From contig NZ_JALGRP010000005.1 of the NCBI RefSeq assembly GCF_022815605.1, positions 248,001 through 312,000 of the forward strand: a DNA stretch of 64,000 bases. Direction: 5' to 3'. The DNA comes from Microbacterium sp. VKM Ac-2923. GTDB taxonomy: Bacteria > Actinomycetota > Actinomycetes > Actinomycetales > Microbacteriaceae. Below the pieces are notes generated by a model, which saw only the letters and a list, made by a program, of their open reading frames with translations, was not told the DNA's origin and searched no databases. Of the stretch, positions 51,394 through 59,827 are shown one piece after another (position 1 is the first letter of the stretch; each line of letters starts with the position of its first letter). The position numbers were made by a program, and so were the translations under genes.

Positions 51394-52476
51394 TCAGCGC
51401 GCGGCGATGATCCCGTCGGCCGTGCGCCGTGCCCAGGCCTCCGCGTCGGCGAGCGATTCACGGCTGAGGGCGGTAGGCGGTTCGTGACGGTCGACGACGC
51501 GCTCGATGAGCTCGACGATGTCGAGGAAGCCCAGGCGCCCCTCGTGGAACGCGTCGACGGCCTGCTCGTTGGCGGCGTTGAACACCGCGGGGAACGTCGC
51601 CCCCGCGCGTCCCACCCGCTTCGCGAGGGCGACCGAGCCGAAGGCCTCCTCGTCGAGCGGCTCGAACGTCCACTGCGACGCGCGCGTCCAGTCGAGCGGG
51701 GCGCCCACGCCGCCGATGCGGTGCGGCCAGTCGAGGCCGAGGGAGATGGGAAGGCGCATGTCGGGCGGTGACGCCTGCGCGATGGTCGACCCGTCCACGA
51801 ACTCCACCATGGAGTGCACGATCGACTGCGGATGCACCGTGACATCGATGCGGTCGTAGGCGACGTCGAACAGCAGGTGCGCTTCGATGACCTCGAGGCC
51901 CTTGTTCACCAGGGTGGCCGAATTGGTCGTGACGACACGGCCCATGTCCCAGGTGGGGTGGGCGAGCGCTTCGGCGGGGGTAACGTCGACGAGCTGTTCG
52001 CGGGTGCGTCCTCGGAATGGACCCCCGGATGCCGTGAGCACCAGCCGCCGCACCTCATGGGCCTCACCGGAACGCAGGGCCTGCGCGATCGCCGAGTGCT
52101 CGGAGTCGACGGGCACGATCTGACCGGGCGCGGCGAGCGCGGTGACGAGATCGCCGCCGACGATCAACGACTCCTTGTTGGCGAGGGCGAGCGTGCGCCC
52201 CTCCTCGAGCGCGGCGATGGTGGGACCGAGTCCCACCGAGCCGGTGATGCCATTGAGCACCACGTCTACCTCGACGTCTCGCACCAGCTGTTCCGCCTCG
52301 ACGGCGCCGAGGGCAACATGCTCCACCCGGAACGCCTCGGCCTGCGCCTCGACCCCCGCGCGGTCGGAGCCGGCGGCCAGACCGACCACGTCGAAGCGGT
52401 CGGGGTTGGCACGGATGACGTCGAGCGCCTGCGTCCCGATCGAACCGGTGGAACCGAGGATGAGGACGCGGCGCAT
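51394..52476 (-). CDS. dxr: 1-deoxy-D-xylulose 5-phosphate reductoisomerase
   Basis: First committed enzyme of the methylerythritol phosphate route and the target of fosmidomycin. The 360 residues include the NADPH site [16 protein letters not shown] (6-21), [31 protein letters not shown] and HPTWDMG. The start ATG at 52476 has TAGGCT 6 nt upstream. With rseP and ispG it forms a loose cluster interrupted by plus-strand genes. Confidence 0.95.
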   Translation of the reverse strand: MRRVLILGSTGSIGTQALDVIRANPDRFDVVGLAAGSDRAGVEAQAEAFRVEHVALGAVEAEQLVRDVEVDVVLNGITGSVGLGPTIAALEEGRTLALANKESLIVGGDLVTALAAPGQIVPVDSEHSAIAQALRSGEAHEVRRLVLTASGGPFRGRTREQLVDVTPAEALAHPTWDMGRVVTTNSATLVNKGLEVIEAHLLFDVAYDRIDVTVHPQSIVHSMVEFVDGSTIAQASPPDMRLPISLGLDWPHRIGGVGAPLDWTRASQWTFEPLDEEAFGSVALAKRVGRAGATFPAVFNAANEQAVDAFHEGRLGFLDIVELIERVVDRHEPPTALSRESLADAEAWARRTADGIIAAR

Positions 52477-52482
52477 GCCGTC

Positions 52483-52488
52483 AGCCTA
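52483..52488 (-). promoter_or_regulatory. Leaderless-type -10 (TAGGCT) of dxr
   Basis: TAGGCT on the minus strand, 6 nt before the dxr ATG. It overlaps the stop codon of the upstream FKBP lipoprotein gene. Confidence 0.6.
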
Positions 52489-53451
52489 CTGAGCGGCTTC
52501 GGGGGCGTGCTGCACGCCGAGGATGTCGACGACGAAGACGAGCGCGGAGTTGGCCGGGATCGTGCCGGTCTCTTTGTCGCCGTATCCGTCGGCGGCAGGG
52601 ATCACCGCGACGACCTGCGATCCGACCGTCTGGCCCTCCAGGGCCTTCTGGAACCCGGGCACCACGCCCGTCGTCGAGAACTGAGCGGGCGTGCCGGCGT
52701 CCCAGCTCGAGTCGAAGACCGTGCCGCCGTCGTAGAGGACTCCGGTGTACTGCACGATCACGGTGTCGCCCGGCTGCACGACGTCACCGTCGCCCTTGAT
52801 GAGGTTCTCGACGCGCGTCTCGCTCGGCACCGGGGAGCTGGGCACCGTGATGGTGGGGGCGCCGTCGTCGGCGAGGGTCACGGTGGGCATGCCGTCGACG
52901 GGAGCCACCTCGGCGCCTTCGGCGCGCGTGGGCAGTTCTTCGATGGCGTCCGCGACGAGCACGAAGGCGGGCGATCCCTCACCGAGGGCGCCGGCCGGGA
53001 ACGAAGACACCGTCCGCGAGCCGATCGTCGCGCACTGCAGCGAGGCACCGAAGATCTGCTGCGGCGAGATGAGCGTGTCCATGCCGTCGGGAGCCGACTC
53101 CATCGACCGCAGCTGGACCTCACCGCTGGCCGCGTCGATGAGGGTGAAGGTGGCCTTCAGCACGTCACCGGCCTGCACCTGCTCGCCGGATCCCTCGATC
53201 AGCGTGGTGCGCTGCAGATCGGCGGGGGCGTAGGCGTCGGGAAGGGTGACGTCGACCGCCGACTGGAACTCTCCCGAGACCGTGAGTCCGTCGGGCGCGG
53301 GGGCGTCTGCGAGCGGGCTCTGGCACTGGCCGTCGGGCGTCTGCGTCGCGGCATCCGGGGTCTGCGCCTGGTCGGGCGAGCCGGAGCACCCCGCCAGCAG
53401 CAACGCGGCGACGGCGGCGACGGACAGGGAAGCGATCGGGCGGAAGCGCAC
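52486..53451 (-). CDS. FKBP-type peptidyl-prolyl isomerase lipoprotein
   Basis: Secreted, lipid-anchored isomerase of 321 residues. The signal peptide ends at a lipobox LLLAGC (Cys about 22). A first, diverged FKBP-like domain (about 55-190) lacks the usual active-site pattern. The second (about 215-310) is intact: GDTVIVQYTGVLYDGGTVFDSSW, VPGFQKALEGQTVGSQVVAVIP, GYGD and ALVFVVDILGV. Such proteins help fold exported proteins. The GTG at 53451 gives a proper signal peptide and has AGAGG upstream; the open frame runs much further but antisense to plsC and dhaK. Confidence 0.9.
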   Translation of the reverse strand: MRFRPIASLSVAAVAALLLAGCSGSPDQAQTPDAATQTPDGQCQSPLADAPAPDGLTVSGEFQSAVDVTLPDAYAPADLQRTTLIEGSGEQVQAGDVLKATFTLIDAASGEVQLRSMESAPDGMDTLISPQQIFGASLQCATIGSRTVSSFPAGALGEGSPAFVLVADAIEELPTRAEGAEVAPVDGMPTVTLADDGAPTITVPSSPVPSETRVENLIKGDGDVVQPGDTVIVQYTGVLYDGGTVFDSSWDAGTPAQFSTTGVVPGFQKALEGQTVGSQVVAVIPAADGYGDKETGTIPANSALVFVVDILGVQHAPEAAQ

Positions 53452-53550
53452 AGCAGACCTCTCGAAGGGGGTGGGGAAGACTCCATCTTGGCGCATTCCG
53501 CTTTGCCGAGGCTGGGAGTCCCCATGCGCGCGCGGGTATGCGGCGGCGAG

Positions 53551-53556
53551 TAATCT
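53551..53556 (+). promoter_or_regulatory. Leaderless-type -10 (TAATCT)
   Basis: TAATCT, 6 nt before the GTG at 53563. Confidence 0.6.
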
Positions 53557-53562
53557 CGTCGG

Positions 53563-54312
53563 GTGAGTTCCGACCTGCCCGCCGACCCCCCCGCAGCACG
53601 GCCGCAGCAGATGGGCGCCACTTACCTCCTCGGGCGCTCCCTGATCGCGCCCCTCGCCCGCGCCGTCTACCGACCGCGCGTGGAGGGCCGCGAGAACGTT
53701 CCGCGTACCGGCCCCGTGATCTTCGCCAGCAACCACCTGTCGTTCATCGATTCGATCGCCATCCCTGTCGCCGCGCCTCGACCCGTGCACTTCATGGCCA
53801 AGGCTGCGTACTTCGACAAGTGGGCGTCGCGGCAGTTCTTCACCGCGATCGGCGCCATCGGGGTCGAGCGCGGGGCGGGCCAGAAGGCCCTGGACGCCCT
53901 CGACCAGCAGCGGGCCCTGCTCGAGGACGGCCGGGCGGTGGCTCTCTATCCCGAGGGCACGCGCTCGCTCGACGGCCGCCTGTACAAGGGTCGCACCGGC
54001 GTCGCCTTCCTCGCGCTGCAGACCGGCGCTCCCGTCGTGCCCGTGGGCCTCATCGGCACCGACGCCGTCATGCCGGTCGGCGCCAAGTTCCCGGCGACGA
54101 AACCGCGGATCACGGTGCGCTTCGGAACGCCTCTCGATCTGTCCCCGCACGGCCCCGCATCGTCCGGCCGCGCCCGCCGCGGCGCCACCGACGAGATCAT
54201 GGCGGCCATCCATGCGCTCAGCGAGCAAGAACTCGCCGGCGCGTACAACGAAGCCCCCGCGCAGAACCCGATCGAACGCATCAAGCAGGTCCTCCCCCAC
54301 GAGCGCCTCTGA
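53563..54312 (+). CDS. plsC: 1-acyl-sn-glycerol-3-phosphate acyltransferase
   Basis: Adds an acyl chain to lysophosphatidic acid in membrane lipid synthesis. The 249 residues contain the acyltransferase motifs NHLSFID (57-63, catalytic His58 and Asp63), EGTRS (131-135) and VPVGLIGTD. The enzyme is membrane-associated with a short hydrophobic N-terminal region. The GTG start is fixed by the -10 at 53551-53556. It precedes dhaK by 91 bp; a joint transcript is possible but no functional reason is evident beyond shared glycerol metabolism. Confidence 0.9.
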   Translation: MSSDLPADPPAARPQQMGATYLLGRSLIAPLARAVYRPRVEGRENVPRTGPVIFASNHLSFIDSIAIPVAAPRPVHFMAKAAYFDKWASRQFFTAIGAIGVERGAGQKALDALDQQRALLEDGRAVALYPEGTRSLDGRLYKGRTGVAFLALQTGAPVVPVGLIGTDAVMPVGAKFPATKPRITVRFGTPLDLSPHGPASSGRARRGATDEIMAAIHALSEQELAGAYNEAPAQNPIERIKQVLPHERL

Positions 54313-54403
54313 CGCCGCCGCGCACCCTTGACGCGACGCCGGGCGACGAGCATCGTCAGGAGTGCGACGGCCCGCGCCGTCGACGCCACGACGAGGAGGC
54401 ACC

Positions 54404-55399
54404 GTGAAGAAGTTCGTGAACGACCCGGAGAACGTGCTGGCCGAGGCCCTGCGGGGCATCGAGGCCGCCTATCCCGAGCTGAGAGTGGATGCCGCGAACC
54501 GCGTCATCTCCCGCGCGGAACCGACGCGCGCCGGCAAGGTCGCCCTGGTGTCGGGCGGAGGCTCCGGACACGAACCGCTGCACGGCGGCTTCGTCGGACG
54601 CGGCATGCTCGACGCCGCGGCCGCGGGTGAGGTGTTCACCTCCCCGACCCCCGATCAGGTGCTCGCGGCGACCCAGGCCGTGGATTCCGGAGCCGGAGTG
54701 CTGCACATCGTGAAGAACTACACCGGGGACGTCCTGAACTTCGAGATGGCGGCCGAGCTCGCCGCCGACGAGGGCGTCCAGGTCGAGTCGGTCGTCGTCG
54801 CCGACGACGTCGCCGTGCAGGACTCCACCTGGACGGCCGGTCGCCGCGGCACCGGCACCACCGTCATCCTCGAGAAGATCGCGGGCGCTCTAGCCGAGGA
54901 AGGCGCCGACCTGGCGGCGGTGGCCGCGTTGGCGCGGCGCGTGTCCGCGGCGGGCCGCTCGATGGGTGTGGCGCTCACCAGTTGCACCGTCCCCGCGGCG
55001 GGGCGGCCGACGTTCGAGCTCCCCGACGACGAGATGGAGGTCGGGGTCGGCATCCACGGCGAACCGGGGCGGTCGCGCGTGAAGCTGGCATCCGCCCAGG
55101 AGATCGCCGCGCTCATGGTCGACCCGATCGTGCACGACTTCGGCGAGCCGGTGGGACCGGCCATCGTGCTGCTGTCGGGCCTCGGCGGCACGCCCCTGAT
55201 CGAGCAGTACCTGCTGTACGGCGAGATCGCGCCCCTGCTGGCGCAGGCCGGCGTCGAGGTGGAGCGGGTGCTCGTGGGCGACTACATCACCAGCCTCGAT
55301 ATGGCCGGGGCCTCGCTCACGGTGGTGAAAGCCGATGCCGAGATGCTGCGCCTGTGGGATGCACCGGTCGTGACCCCGGGCCTGCGGTGGGGCGCATGA
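54404..55399 (+). CDS. dhaK: Dihydroxyacetone kinase subunit DhaK
   Basis: Binds dihydroxyacetone covalently for phosphorylation by DhaL. The 331 residues match DhaK: SGGGSGHEPLHGG (49-61, His56) and the substrate-binding His218 in GIHGEPGR, with VKNYTGDVLNFEMA at 103-116. The GTG at 54404 has GAGGAGG upstream. A possible promoter TTGACG (54328-54333), 17 nt, CATCGT precedes it. Its stop overlaps the dhaL start (ATGA). Confidence 0.95.
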   Translation: MKKFVNDPENVLAEALRGIEAAYPELRVDAANRVISRAEPTRAGKVALVSGGGSGHEPLHGGFVGRGMLDAAAAGEVFTSPTPDQVLAATQAVDSGAGVLHIVKNYTGDVLNFEMAAELAADEGVQVESVVVADDVAVQDSTWTAGRRGTGTTVILEKIAGALAEEGADLAAVAALARRVSAAGRSMGVALTSCTVPAAGRPTFELPDDEMEVGVGIHGEPGRSRVKLASAQEIAALMVDPIVHDFGEPVGPAIVLLSGLGGTPLIEQYLLYGEIAPLLAQAGVEVERVLVGDYITSLDMAGASLTVVKADAEMLRLWDAPVVTPGLRWGA

Positions 55400-56034
55400 G
55401 CGGCGCCGTCTCGACGGACGACCTCGTCGCCTGGATCCACGCGTTCCGCGATGCCGTGCACCAGCACCGGGATGAGTTGACGCGGCTGGACTCCGAGATC
55501 GGCGACGCCGACCACGGTTCGAACATGGCGCGCGGGCTCGATGCGGTGGTGGCCAAGCTGGATCCGGCCCCGGCGAGCGCACCCGAGCTGTTCAAGACCG
55601 TCGGCATGACCCTCGTCTCGTCGGTCGGCGGCGCCAGCGGGCCCCTGTACGGGACGCTGTTCCTGCGCATGGGCCCGGCCCTGTCGTCCGACGACCTGGA
55701 TGCCGCCTCGCTCGGCGCCGCCCTCCGCGCGGGGGTCCACGGCGTCATCGCCCGCGGCAAGGCCGAGCTCGGCGACAAGACCATGATCGACGCCCTCGCG
55801 CCGGCCGTCGACGCGTGGGACGCCGCGGTGGGCGCCGGCGCGGCCCCGGTCGAGGCCGCCCGCGCTGCCGCGGAGGCCGCCGCGCGCGGCCGCGACGCGA
55901 CCGAACCGCTGGTCGCCCGCAAGGGGCGTGCGAGCTACCTCGGCGAGCGCAGCGCCGGGCACCTCGATCCGGGGGCCACCTCGGCGACTCTGCTCCTCGA
56001 AGCCCTGCGCGACACGCTGGCGGGTACCGAGTGA
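55396..56034 (+). CDS. dhaL: Dihydroxyacetone kinase subunit DhaL
   Basis: ADP-binding subunit that transfers phosphate to DhaK-bound dihydroxyacetone. The 212 residues show the metal-binding Asp cluster in LDSEIGDADHGSNM (Asp32, 37, 39), SSVGGASGPLYGTLFLRM and the LGDKTMIDAL, ASYLGERSAGHLDPGATS motifs. The ATG overlaps the dhaK stop and its own stop overlaps dhaM (GTGA), so the three subunits are translationally coupled. The separate short DhaL indicates the PTS-type enzyme, not the ATP-type fused kinase. Confidence 0.95.
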   Translation: MSGAVSTDDLVAWIHAFRDAVHQHRDELTRLDSEIGDADHGSNMARGLDAVVAKLDPAPASAPELFKTVGMTLVSSVGGASGPLYGTLFLRMGPALSSDDLDAASLGAALRAGVHGVIARGKAELGDKTMIDALAPAVDAWDAAVGAGAAPVEAARAAAEAAARGRDATEPLVARKGRASYLGERSAGHLDPGATSATLLLEALRDTLAGTE

Positions 56035-56762
56035 TCGGCATCGTCGCCGTCTCGCACAGCCGCGCCCTGGCCGAGGCGGCGGTCGAACTCGCTCTGGAGA
56101 TGGGCGGCGCGCAACCGCCGGTGGTGCAGGTGGCCGCCGGCGGACCCGACGACGATCTCGGCACGGATGCCGTGGCGATCGCGTCGGCGATCGATGCGGC
56201 CGACTCCGGGGACGGCGTGCTGGTGATCATGGACCTCGGCTCAGCGCTTCTCAGCGCCGAGACGGCGCTCGAGTTCGTCTCGGCGCCCGAGCGTGTGCGG
56301 CTGAGCCCCGCGCCGTTCGTGGAGGGACTGGTCGCCGCCGTCGTCACCGCCGCCGGCGGAGCCGATCTCGACGCCGTCGCGGCCGAGGTGGGGAGCGCGG
56401 GCGACGCCAAACGGCGTCAGCTCGGTCACACCGACGTCCCGGCGTCCCCCACGGAAGAAGGCGCCGGCGCAGCGTCCGGTAGCGGTGAGCAGTCCTTCGA
56501 CGCCGTCATCACCAACCCGTCCGGCCTGCACGCCCGGCCCGCGGCGACGTTCGTCAAGGCCGCGTCGCGTCACGACGCCGACGTGCGCCTCGTCGATCTG
56601 ACGGCGGGCTCCGACATCGTGTCGGCGCGCAGTCTGCTCGCTCTCATGGCGCTCGGCGTGCGTCAGGGCTCCCGCGTGCGGGTGAGCGCGAGCGGCCCCG
56701 AGGCGACGGCGGCGCTGGATGAGCTGCGCACTCTCATCGACGACGGCTTCGGAGAGCGCTGA
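56031..56762 (+). CDS. dhaM: PTS phosphocarrier DhaM (EIIA-HPr fusion)
   Basis: Phosphoryl donor for DhaL. The 243 residues contain an EIIA-Man-like domain (1-125) with His9 in VSHSRAL and MDLGSALLSAETAL. A linker (about 126-152) leads to an HPr domain (155-240) with His167 in NPSGLHARPAATF and the SLLALMALGV helix. The enzyme I-like domain found at the C-terminus of E. coli DhaM is absent, so phosphate must come from a general enzyme I encoded elsewhere. The GTG overlaps the dhaL stop. Confidence 0.92.
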   Translation: MIGIVAVSHSRALAEAAVELALEMGGAQPPVVQVAAGGPDDDLGTDAVAIASAIDAADSGDGVLVIMDLGSALLSAETALEFVSAPERVRLSPAPFVEGLVAAVVTAAGGADLDAVAAEVGSAGDAKRRQLGHTDVPASPTEEGAGAASGSGEQSFDAVITNPSGLHARPAATFVKAASRHDADVRLVDLTAGSDIVSARSLLALMALGVRQGSRVRVSASGPEATAALDELRTLIDDGFGER

Positions 56763-56909
56763 GCGTCCGCAACGCCGCGAACGCGATCCCACCGCGCCGG
56801 GAGACACCGTCCCCGCGGCCCCACAGGCCGGTCGCGGTCGTCGGCCGCCGCGCGCTGCGTCGATGCCCGGCTCGGTCGCCGAGGCCGGTGCCCCGGCCGG
56901 TCGCCGACG

Positions 56910-57875
56910 TCAGCGGGTGATGCTGAGGAGGCGCCGCGCGAGGGCCTCCTCCACCACGAGTTCGGTGATGAGCCCGGCGGCGAGCGCCCCGCGCAGTCCG
57001 TCGAGCTTCGACAGGCTCGACACCACGCAGAAACGCCGTGGGATGCGGCGGACGGTGTCGAGGTCGGGCCCACTGGAGCGGGCGTTGAGTTCGGGGATGT
57101 CGCTCGACCCGTCGGCCCGGTAGAACACCGTCGCGCAGTCGCCGACGATGCCCTCCCGCTCGATGACCGCACGGTCGCGCTCGTCGAAGTAGTCACCGCT
57201 GTACACGTGCGACGGAACGTCGGCGTGGGGGGAACCCAGTCCGAAGACGAACAGCCCCACCCGCTGCTGGATCTCCAGCACCGACCGCACCGAGCGCTCC
57301 CGCCACATCGCCTGCTTGGTGCGCGGGTCGTCGAAGAGGGCGGGCACCGGGAATTGGTGCACCGACGACGACCACGCGGTGCCGAACTTCGACAGGATCT
57401 CCCCCGCGTACGGGATGCCGGAAGTGCGCACGTTCGCGGCGCCGTTCATCTGCACGATATGGGTATCGTGCACGTCTTTGAGCGGCACGTGCCGGGCCAC
57501 GGCGGACAGCGTCGACCCCCAGGCCACCCCGACCGTCATCGACGACTCGACGCGCTCGGCGAGGATGCGCGCCGCGGTGAGCGCCGTGCGCTCCAGTCGC
57601 TCGGCCTCGGAGGTGCGCGCAGGGGTGGGGACCACGTGCGCCGTGATGCCGAAGCGGTCGGCGATTCGCTGGGCCATCTGACCGCGCGCGTCATCCGGCG
57701 GACTGATCGAGATGGTGACCAGCCCTACGTCGCGGGCGTGCTGCAGAAGACGCGAGACGGATGAGCGCGAGACGCGCATCTCGTGCGCGATGGCATCCAT
57801 CGTCAGGTCCTGCATGTAGTAGAGCTGCGCGGCGCGCAACGCGTCGCGGGAGCGCTCCTCCGCTTGAGTCGTCAT
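56910..57875 (-). CDS. SorC-family transcriptional regulator of the glycerol locus
   Basis: Protein of 321 residues with an N-terminal helix-turn-helix (YYMQDLTMDAIAHEMRVSRSSVSRLLQHARDVGLV, about 18-52) and a C-terminal SorC sugar-phosphate sensor domain (GVAWGSTLSAVARHV; GLGSPHAD; SLSKLDGLRGAL). SorC regulators bind phosphorylated sugars. It is divergent from glpD, and the 110-bp gap holds a strong palindrome (57903-57939), so it probably controls glpD and itself, perhaps answering to glycerol 3-phosphate or dihydroxyacetone phosphate. The ATG at 57875 has GGAGG at 9-10 nt; the frame extends 11 codons further. Confidence 0.88.
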   Translation of the reverse strand: MTTQAEERSRDALRAAQLYYMQDLTMDAIAHEMRVSRSSVSRLLQHARDVGLVTISISPPDDARGQMAQRIADRFGITAHVVPTPARTSEAERLERTALTAARILAERVESSMTVGVAWGSTLSAVARHVPLKDVHDTHIVQMNGAANVRTSGIPYAGEILSKFGTAWSSSVHQFPVPALFDDPRTKQAMWRERSVRSVLEIQQRVGLFVFGLGSPHADVPSHVYSGDYFDERDRAVIEREGIVGDCATVFYRADGSSDIPELNARSSGPDLDTVRRIPRRFCVVSSLSKLDGLRGALAAGLITELVVEEALARRLLSITR

Positions 57876-57902
57876 GGTCGCTTCGCCTCCATAATCCCCA
57901 TT

Positions 57903-57939
57903 CTGCACGTTTGTTCAAGGGGCTTGCAACAACGTGCAG
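57903..57939. promoter_or_regulatory. Palindromic operator between SorC regulator and glpD
   Basis: CTGCACGTTTGTT (57903-57915) and AACAACGTGCAG (57928-57939) are inverse copies apart from one inserted T, separated by 12 nt. It lies in the divergent promoter region, with a possible glpD -35 (TTGCAA, 57924-57929) inside it. This is the likely binding site of the SorC regulator. Confidence 0.75.
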
Positions 57940-57985
57940 AGGGGCGCATCCTCGTCTGTATCCACAACGAAAGGTCGCAGTCGAC

Positions 57986-59704
57986 ATGTCGTCCCCCGCT
58001 ACTCCGCTCCGCGCCGATGTGCAGGCGCTCCGCGACGCCGAAGCCCTCGACGTCCTGATCATCGGCGGGGGCATCAACGGCCTCGCCACTCTTCGCGACC
58101 TCGCCCTGCAGGGCGTCCGGGTCGCCCTCGTCGAACGCGGCGACTTCGTCTCCGGGGCGTCGTCGGCGTCCAGCCACATGGTGCACGGCGGCATCCGCTA
58201 CCTCGAGAACGGCGAGTTCCGCCTCGTCAAAGAGGCCGTCACCGAGCGCAACGATCTGCTCAAGACCGCCCCCCACTACGTCAAGCCGCTCGAGACGACG
58301 ATCCCGATCTACAAGACCTTCTCCGGCATCCTCTCCGCTCCCTTCCGCCTGCTCGTCACCCACGGGCGCGGCAAGCCGAACGAGCGCGGTGCGCTGCTGA
58401 TCAAGGTCGGCCTGATCATGTACGACACGTTCTCGCGCGACGGCGGATCGGTTCCGCGTCACACCTTCCTCGGCAAGAAGAAGTCGCTCCAGGCCCTTCC
58501 GAAGCTCAACCCCGACCTCGCCTACACGGCCACTTACTTCGACGCGTCGATGCACGACCCGGAGCGCATCGCCCTCGACGTGCTGCGCGACGGCATCGAA
58601 GCCGGCGGGGGACGCGCACAGGCGGTCAACTACGTCTCGGCCGTCGGCGCCGACGCCAACGGCGTCCGCGTGCGCGACGAGGTCTCGGGCGAGGAGTTCA
58701 GCGTCACGGCGAAGGTCGTGCTCAACACGGCCGGCCCCTGGACCGACCTCGCCAACACGGCGATGGGTGTCCCGACCCGGTTCATGGGCGGGACCAAGGG
58801 CTCGCACATCGTGCTCGACAACCCCGAGTTGCTCGCCGCGACCGGTGGTCGCGAGATCTTCTTCGAGCACTCCGACGGTCGCATCGTGCTGATCTACCCG
58901 CTGAAGGGCCGCGTCCTCGTGGGAACGACCGACATCGATGCCGACCCGGCGAAGCCCGTGGTGTGCACCGACGACGAAATCGCCTACTTCTTCGACCTGA
59001 TCGGGCACGTGTTCCCCACGGTCGAGGTGGACCGCTCCCAGATCGTCTACACGTTCTCCGGCATCCGTCCGCTCCCCCGTCACGACGACACCGCGCCCGG
59101 CTTCGTGTCGCGCGACTACCGGATCGTCGAGGACGAGATCGCGGGCGTACCGGCGATGAGCCTCGTCGGCGGCAAATGGACCACCTTCCGCGCCCTCGCC
59201 GAACACCTCAGCATGAAGACGCTGCAGAAGCTGCGCCGTCCGCACCGTGTCAGCACGCAGAGCCTGCCGATCGGCGGCGGCGCGGGCTTCCCGGCCACTC
59301 CCGAGCAGCGCCGTCGTTGGGTCTCCGCGCGCACGAATGCGCATCCCGCCGATCTCGTGGATGCCATGCTCGAGCGCTACGGCACCCGGGCCGACGTGAT
59401 CCTCGCCGCTCTGCCGACCGAGCCGACGCCGATCCCCGATGCTCCCGGTTACTACCGCGAAGAGCTCGCCTGGATCGCCGAGAACGAGCAGGTCGTGCAC
59501 CTGATCGACGTGCTGCTGCGCCGCACGCACCTCGCTTTCGTCGGCGGAATGACCGATCGCACCCTGCGCGAGGTCGCCGAGACGATCGCGGCTCCGCTCG
59601 GCTGGGACGCCGATCGGGTCGACGAGGAGGTCTCCCGCACCACCGAGATCCTCCGTGCATCGCACCGCGTGGACCTCGCCCAGGCCGGAGTCGCTCGAAT
59701 CTGA
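57986..59704 (+). CDS. glpD: Aerobic glycerol-3-phosphate dehydrogenase
   Basis: FAD-dependent membrane-associated enzyme oxidising glycerol 3-phosphate to dihydroxyacetone phosphate and feeding electrons to quinone. The 572 residues have the FAD-binding LIIGGGINGLATLRDLALQG (24-43), RGDFVSGASSASSHMVHGGIRYLENGEF, NTAGPW and the C-terminal GlpD domain. The ATG at 57986 has AAAGG 12 nt upstream. It is followed by a strong hairpin, then glpF and glpK, and is divergent from the SorC regulator. Confidence 0.95.
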   Translation: MSSPATPLRADVQALRDAEALDVLIIGGGINGLATLRDLALQGVRVALVERGDFVSGASSASSHMVHGGIRYLENGEFRLVKEAVTERNDLLKTAPHYVKPLETTIPIYKTFSGILSAPFRLLVTHGRGKPNERGALLIKVGLIMYDTFSRDGGSVPRHTFLGKKKSLQALPKLNPDLAYTATYFDASMHDPERIALDVLRDGIEAGGGRAQAVNYVSAVGADANGVRVRDEVSGEEFSVTAKVVLNTAGPWTDLANTAMGVPTRFMGGTKGSHIVLDNPELLAATGGREIFFEHSDGRIVLIYPLKGRVLVGTTDIDADPAKPVVCTDDEIAYFFDLIGHVFPTVEVDRSQIVYTFSGIRPLPRHDDTAPGFVSRDYRIVEDEIAGVPAMSLVGGKWTTFRALAEHLSMKTLQKLRRPHRVSTQSLPIGGGAGFPATPEQRRRWVSARTNAHPADLVDAMLERYGTRADVILAALPTEPTPIPDAPGYYREELAWIAENEQVVHLIDVLLRRTHLAFVGGMTDRTLREVAETIAAPLGWDADRVDEEVSRTTEILRASHRVDLAQAGVARI

Positions 59705-59710
59705 GAGAAC

Positions 59711-59742
59711 GTGCGGGCGCGCCGTCTGTTGCGCGCCCGCAC
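59711..59742 (+). terminator. Hairpin between glpD and glpF
   Basis: GTGCGGGCGCGC (59711-59722) and GCGCGCCCGCAC (59731-59742) form a perfect 12-bp stem with an 8-nt loop, 6 nt past the glpD stop. It probably ends the glpD transcript or sets different levels for glpFK. Confidence 0.85.
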
Positions 59743-59827
59743 CCCGGTCGTAGGTTCAGACCACTGAGCCGCATAACATCACCCGCGCCGAAGTTGTCCG
59801 GGTGACCGAAGAAAGGTCGATGACGAC

